A DNA stretch of 8,361 nt. It comes from Geobacter sp. UBA6169 (GTDB lineage: Bacteria; Desulfobacterota; Desulfuromonadia; Geobacterales; Pseudopelobacteraceae). This document shows positions 6,209-8,361 of this stretch, piece by piece. The translations under genes were made by a program, and so were the position numbers. Each line of letters opens with the position of its first letter. Positions within the stretch are counted from its first letter, which is position 1. The notes under the pieces are model-generated. The model saw only the letters and a list, made by a program, of their open reading frames with translations, was not told the DNA's origin and made no database searches. The stretch spans positions 38,935-47,295 of the forward strand of contig DIUB01000012.1 of NCBI GenBank assembly GCA_002422265.1, given 5' to 3'.

Positions 6209-7537
6209 ATGCAGGTTCACGTCGAAGAGATCAATTCTGTCAAGCGTAAGGTCAGCATCGAGGTACCGGTTGAGCGAGTAAACGCAGAGATTGACAAGGC
6301 CTATGCCGGTATCCAGAAAAAAGCCACACTGTCCGGTTTCCGTAAGGGCAAGGCGCCGATGCAGATGATCAAGAAGTTTTACCGCAGCGCTATGCAGGAC
6401 GAGGTGATGCGTCGTCTCTACGAGCAGACCCTGTTTCCGGCTCTGGATGATCATAAAATTGAACCGGTTGACGCCCCCCTGATTGATGACATTGCCCTGG
6501 TTGAAGAAGGCACTCCCTTCAAATATTCAGCTTTGATTGAGATCATGCCTCAGATCCTGCTCTCAGATTACAAAGGTTTGCAGGTCAAAAAAGAGCGTTA
6601 TGTTGCTGATAACGATGCGGTAGAGGGTGAAATCACCCGTATGCGTGAAAACATGGCGCAACTGGTGCCGTTGGAGGAAGGAACGGTTGAAAAGGGGATG
6701 GTGCTGACGGTTGATTTTACGCTGACCGTGCCCGGTTTTCCCGAAGAGGAGACCTCGGGCCAAGATGCCACGGTTGAAGTTGGTGGCGGACGCCTGATCC
6801 CCGGGTTGGAAGAAGGGCTGCTGGGCATGACCATTGGTGAGACCAAAGAGATCAATGTCACCATGCCTGAAGACAACCCAAACAAAGAAGTGGCCGGAAA
6901 GTCGGCTGTCTTCACAATCACCCTCAAGGAGCTGAAGAAAAAAGAGCTGCCTGAGCTGGATGATGAGTTTGCCCAGCAGTTTGGTGATTTTGAAACCATG
7001 GAAGAGATGCGCACCAAGCTTGCTGAAATGCGTGAAAAGCAAGAGCAGGATCGGATCGCCGTTGATCTCAAGACCCGCATTATTGATGCCCTGATTGAAA
7101 AAAATCCGCTGGAGGTGCCGGATTCAATGGTACGCCGCCAGGTGGAGTTCATGCTTGATAACCTGAAGAACCGTCTCAAGGGCCAGAATATGTCGATCGA
7201 GGCCATGGGGCTGAACGAGGATGGTTTCCGCCAGCGCTTCTGGGGTGAAGCCACCCAGAAGGTCAAAGGTGGACTGTTGGTCATGGCCCTGGTGGAGCAG
7301 GAGAACATTGCGGTTGAAGAGAGTGATCTGGAAGCCCGCTACGAGAAAATTGCGGATGGCAATGAGGGAATGCTGGGCCGGATTCGCGACTTCTATGCTG
7401 CGCAGGCCAATGCCCGCAACTCACTGGTTGCCGAGATCAAGGAAGATAAGGCCATTGCCTTCCTGCAGGAACATGCTGTCGTTACCGAAGTTGATGCCGC
7501 AGAACTGAACGCCGCTATACCGGCAGCAGCAGAGTAG
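6209..7537 (+). CDS. tig: Trigger factor (ribosome-associated chaperone / peptidyl-prolyl isomerase)
   Basis: Ribosome-bound chaperone that shields nascent chains at the tunnel exit and has FKBP-type prolyl isomerase activity. The 442-residue length fits the family. The N-terminal domain carries the ribosome-docking signature GFRKGKAP at residues 43-50, in the same register as E. coli. The FKBP-like domain spans about 160-242 ([11 protein letters not shown] through FTITLKEL, with [16 protein letters not shown]). The remaining ~200 residues are the helical C-terminal substrate-binding cradle, including [15 protein letters not shown] at 6209 is chosen because GAGGA (6196-6200) lies 8 bases upstream; an adjacent TTG at 6206 is less likely. 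It begins 38 bases after the tRNA with no terminator between, and clpP follows within a few bases. This is the classic tig-clpP-clpX arrangement coupling folding to degradation. Confidence 0.97.
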   Translation: MQVHVEEINSVKRKVSIEVPVERVNAEIDKAYAGIQKKATLSGFRKGKAPMQMIKKFYRSAMQDEVMRRLYEQTLFPALDDHKIEPVDAPLIDDIALVEEGTPFKYSALIEIMPQILLSDYKGLQVKKERYVADNDAVEGEITRMRENMAQLVPLEEGTVEKGMVLTVDFTLTVPGFPEEETSGQDATVEVGGGRLIPGLEEGLLGMTIGETKEINVTMPEDNPNKEVAGKSAVFTITLKELKKKELPELDDEFAQQFGDFETMEEMRTKLAEMREKQEQDRIAVDLKTRIIDALIEKNPLEVPDSMVRRQVEFMLDNLKNRLKGQNMSIEAMGLNEDGFRQRFWGEATQKVKGGLLVMALVEQENIAVEESDLEARYEKIADGNEGMLGRIRDFYAAQANARNSLVAEIKEDKAIAFLQEHAVVTEVDAAELNAAIPAAAE

Positions 7538-7540
7538 GGG
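7536..7540 (+). promoter_or_regulatory. Ribosome binding site deciding the clpP start
   Basis: AGGGG overlaps the tig stop codon. It is 8 bases before the ATG at 7549 but only 2 bases before the ATG at 7543, so the downstream ATG is the better start. Confidence 0.6.
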
Positions 7541-7548
7541 ACATGTCC

Positions 7549-8151
7549 ATGTATGTACCGATGGTTGTGGAGCAGAGCGGTCGCGGTGAGCGGGCCTATG
7601 ACATCTACTCACGCCTGCTGAAAGAGCGGATCGTATTTCTGGGCGGAGAGATCAACGACCCGGTTGCAGATCTGGTGATTGCTCAGTTCCTGTTTCTTGA
7701 AGCTGAAGACCCTGACAAGGATATTCATCTGTATATCAACTCACCCGGCGGGGTGGTGACTGCCGGTATGGCGATCTTTGATACCATGAATTATATCAAA
7801 GCCCCTGTTTCCACCATCTGCATCGGTCAGGCAGCCTCCATGGGGGCAGTGCTGCTTGCTGCAGGTGAAAAGGGCAAGCGTTTTGCCCTGCCCCATGCCC
7901 GGATTATGATCCACCAGCCCTCCGGCGGTTCCCGCGGTCAGGCCACGGATATCATGATTCAGGCCGAGGAGATCTTGCGGATGAAGCGTGAGTTGAATCG
8001 TCTGCTGGCAGAGATGTCCGGTCAATCGGTGGAGCGGATAGAGTCAGATACGGAACGTGATTTCTTTATGTCGGCGGATGAGGCGTTGCAGTACGGTTTG
8101 ATTGACGCTGTCATGGCACGTCGTCCGGATGGAGGAGAACAGCGTGGGTAG
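7549..8151 (+). CDS. clpP: ATP-dependent Clp protease proteolytic subunit
   Basis: Serine peptidase that forms the two-heptamer barrel fed by ClpX or ClpA. From the ATG at 7549 the product is 200 residues, and its numbering coincides with mature E. coli ClpP. The catalytic Ser97 is in GQAASMGA, His122 in MIHQPSGG and Asp171 in SDTERDFF. The N-terminal [18 protein letters not shown] supplies the axial loop and the strand leading to the barrel, and [15 protein letters not shown] lies beside the oxyanion region. No E. coli-style 14-residue propeptide is present. Starting at the in-frame ATG 7543 would add only Met-Ser and leaves the ribosome site too close. It lies 11 bases after tig and overlaps clpX by 8 bases, so the three are almost certainly co-transcribed. 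Confidence 0.97.
   Translation: MYVPMVVEQSGRGERAYDIYSRLLKERIVFLGGEINDPVADLVIAQFLFLEAEDPDKDIHLYINSPGGVVTAGMAIFDTMNYIKAPVSTICIGQAASMGAVLLAAGEKGKRFALPHARIMIHQPSGGSRGQATDIMIQAEEILRMKRELNRLLAEMSGQSVERIESDTERDFFMSADEALQYGLIDAVMARRPDGGEQRG
8131..8137 (+). promoter_or_regulatory. Ribosome binding site for clpX inside clpP
   Basis: GGAGGAG near the end of clpP is a near-perfect Shine-Dalgarno. Its GGAGG core ends 8 bases before the GTG at 8144, which supports GTG as the clpX start. Confidence 0.75.
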
Positions 8152-8361
8152 AAGAGAGACAGCGCAACACCAGCTGACCTGTTCATTCTGCGGTAAAAGC
8201 CAGGATGAGGTAAAAAAACTGATTGCCGGGCCAGCGGTCTACATCTGCGATGAGTGTATTGAATTGTGTAATGACATCATTGCTGAAGAGATCCGGATGG
8301 AGGATGCATTGGGGCCTGATGTCTCCAAGCTTCCCCGCCCCCGGGAGATCAAGGAATTTCT
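8144..8361 (+). CDS. clpX: ATP-dependent Clp protease ATP-binding subunit ClpX, N-terminal part
   Basis: AAA+ unfoldase that recognises tagged substrates and threads them into ClpP. Only the first 72 codons are in the window. The GTG start overlaps the clpP end by 8 bases and is backed by a strong ribosome site. The visible part is the N-terminal zinc-binding dimerisation domain with four Cys ligands: Cys13 and Cys16 in TCSFCGK, and Cys35 and Cys38 in [10 protein letters not shown]. These sit one residue off the E. coli ClpX positions. The following EIRMEDALG and [11 protein letters not shown] match the linker leading into the AAA+ module, whose Walker motifs lie beyond the window. The frame is open to the window edge. 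Confidence 0.95.
   Translation, partial: MGRRETAQHQLTCSFCGKSQDEVKKLIAGPAVYICDECIELCNDIIAEEIRMEDALGPDVSKLPRPREIKEF

Noticed and set aside
6598..7308. 236-codon Ser-rich open frame on the - strand
   Set aside because: It is antisense to tig, and the Ser/Phe richness is the mirror of Glu/Lys-rich codons in trigger factor.

Overview
The window reads as chromosomal core sequence from a deltaproteobacterial iron- or halorespirer of the Geobacter/Trichlorobacter type (Desulfuromonadales/Geobacterales). This is an inference from gene order (fabF-rpiB-glyA, then tRNA-Leu-tig-clpP-clpX), moderate-to-high GC content and protein wording, with no database search. All genes lie on the + strand and the window is densely coded. 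No stretch longer than about 110 bases lacks a gene, and I see no insertion sequence, CRISPR array, prophage or attachment site.

Layout: (1) bases 1-946 hold the 3' end of fabF (fatty-acid elongation) tightly coupled to rpiB (pentose phosphate isomerase), closed by a clear intrinsic terminator. (2) 1039-2286 is a complete glyA (serine hydroxymethyltransferase), followed by a second terminator-like hairpin. (3) 2388-6034 is a two-gene unit: a MutT-type Nudix hydrolase whose stop overlaps (ATGA) the start of a 1082-residue protein. That protein joins a PHP phosphoesterase with a zinc ribbon to a complete UvrD/Rep-type superfamily 1 helicase. (4) 6043-6170 is a promoter and a tRNA-Leu(UAG) gene. 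(5) 6209 to the end is the protein-quality-control cluster tig-clpP-clpX, with clpX cut by the window edge.

The metabolic and proteostasis genes are conventional and look intact. The part worth attention is the Nudix/PHP-helicase pair. It combines a predicted nucleotide-pool sanitiser, a predicted metal-dependent phosphoesterase or nuclease and a DNA translocase in one translationally coupled unit, which suggests a DNA repair or replication-maintenance function. Two features of the fusion stand out. It carries two QxxLF peptides resembling sliding-clamp binding motifs, one at the end of the PHP module and one at the extreme C-terminus. A run of eight A residues also lies exactly in the linker, where loss of one A would restore what looks like an old stop/start (TGATG) junction between two separate genes.
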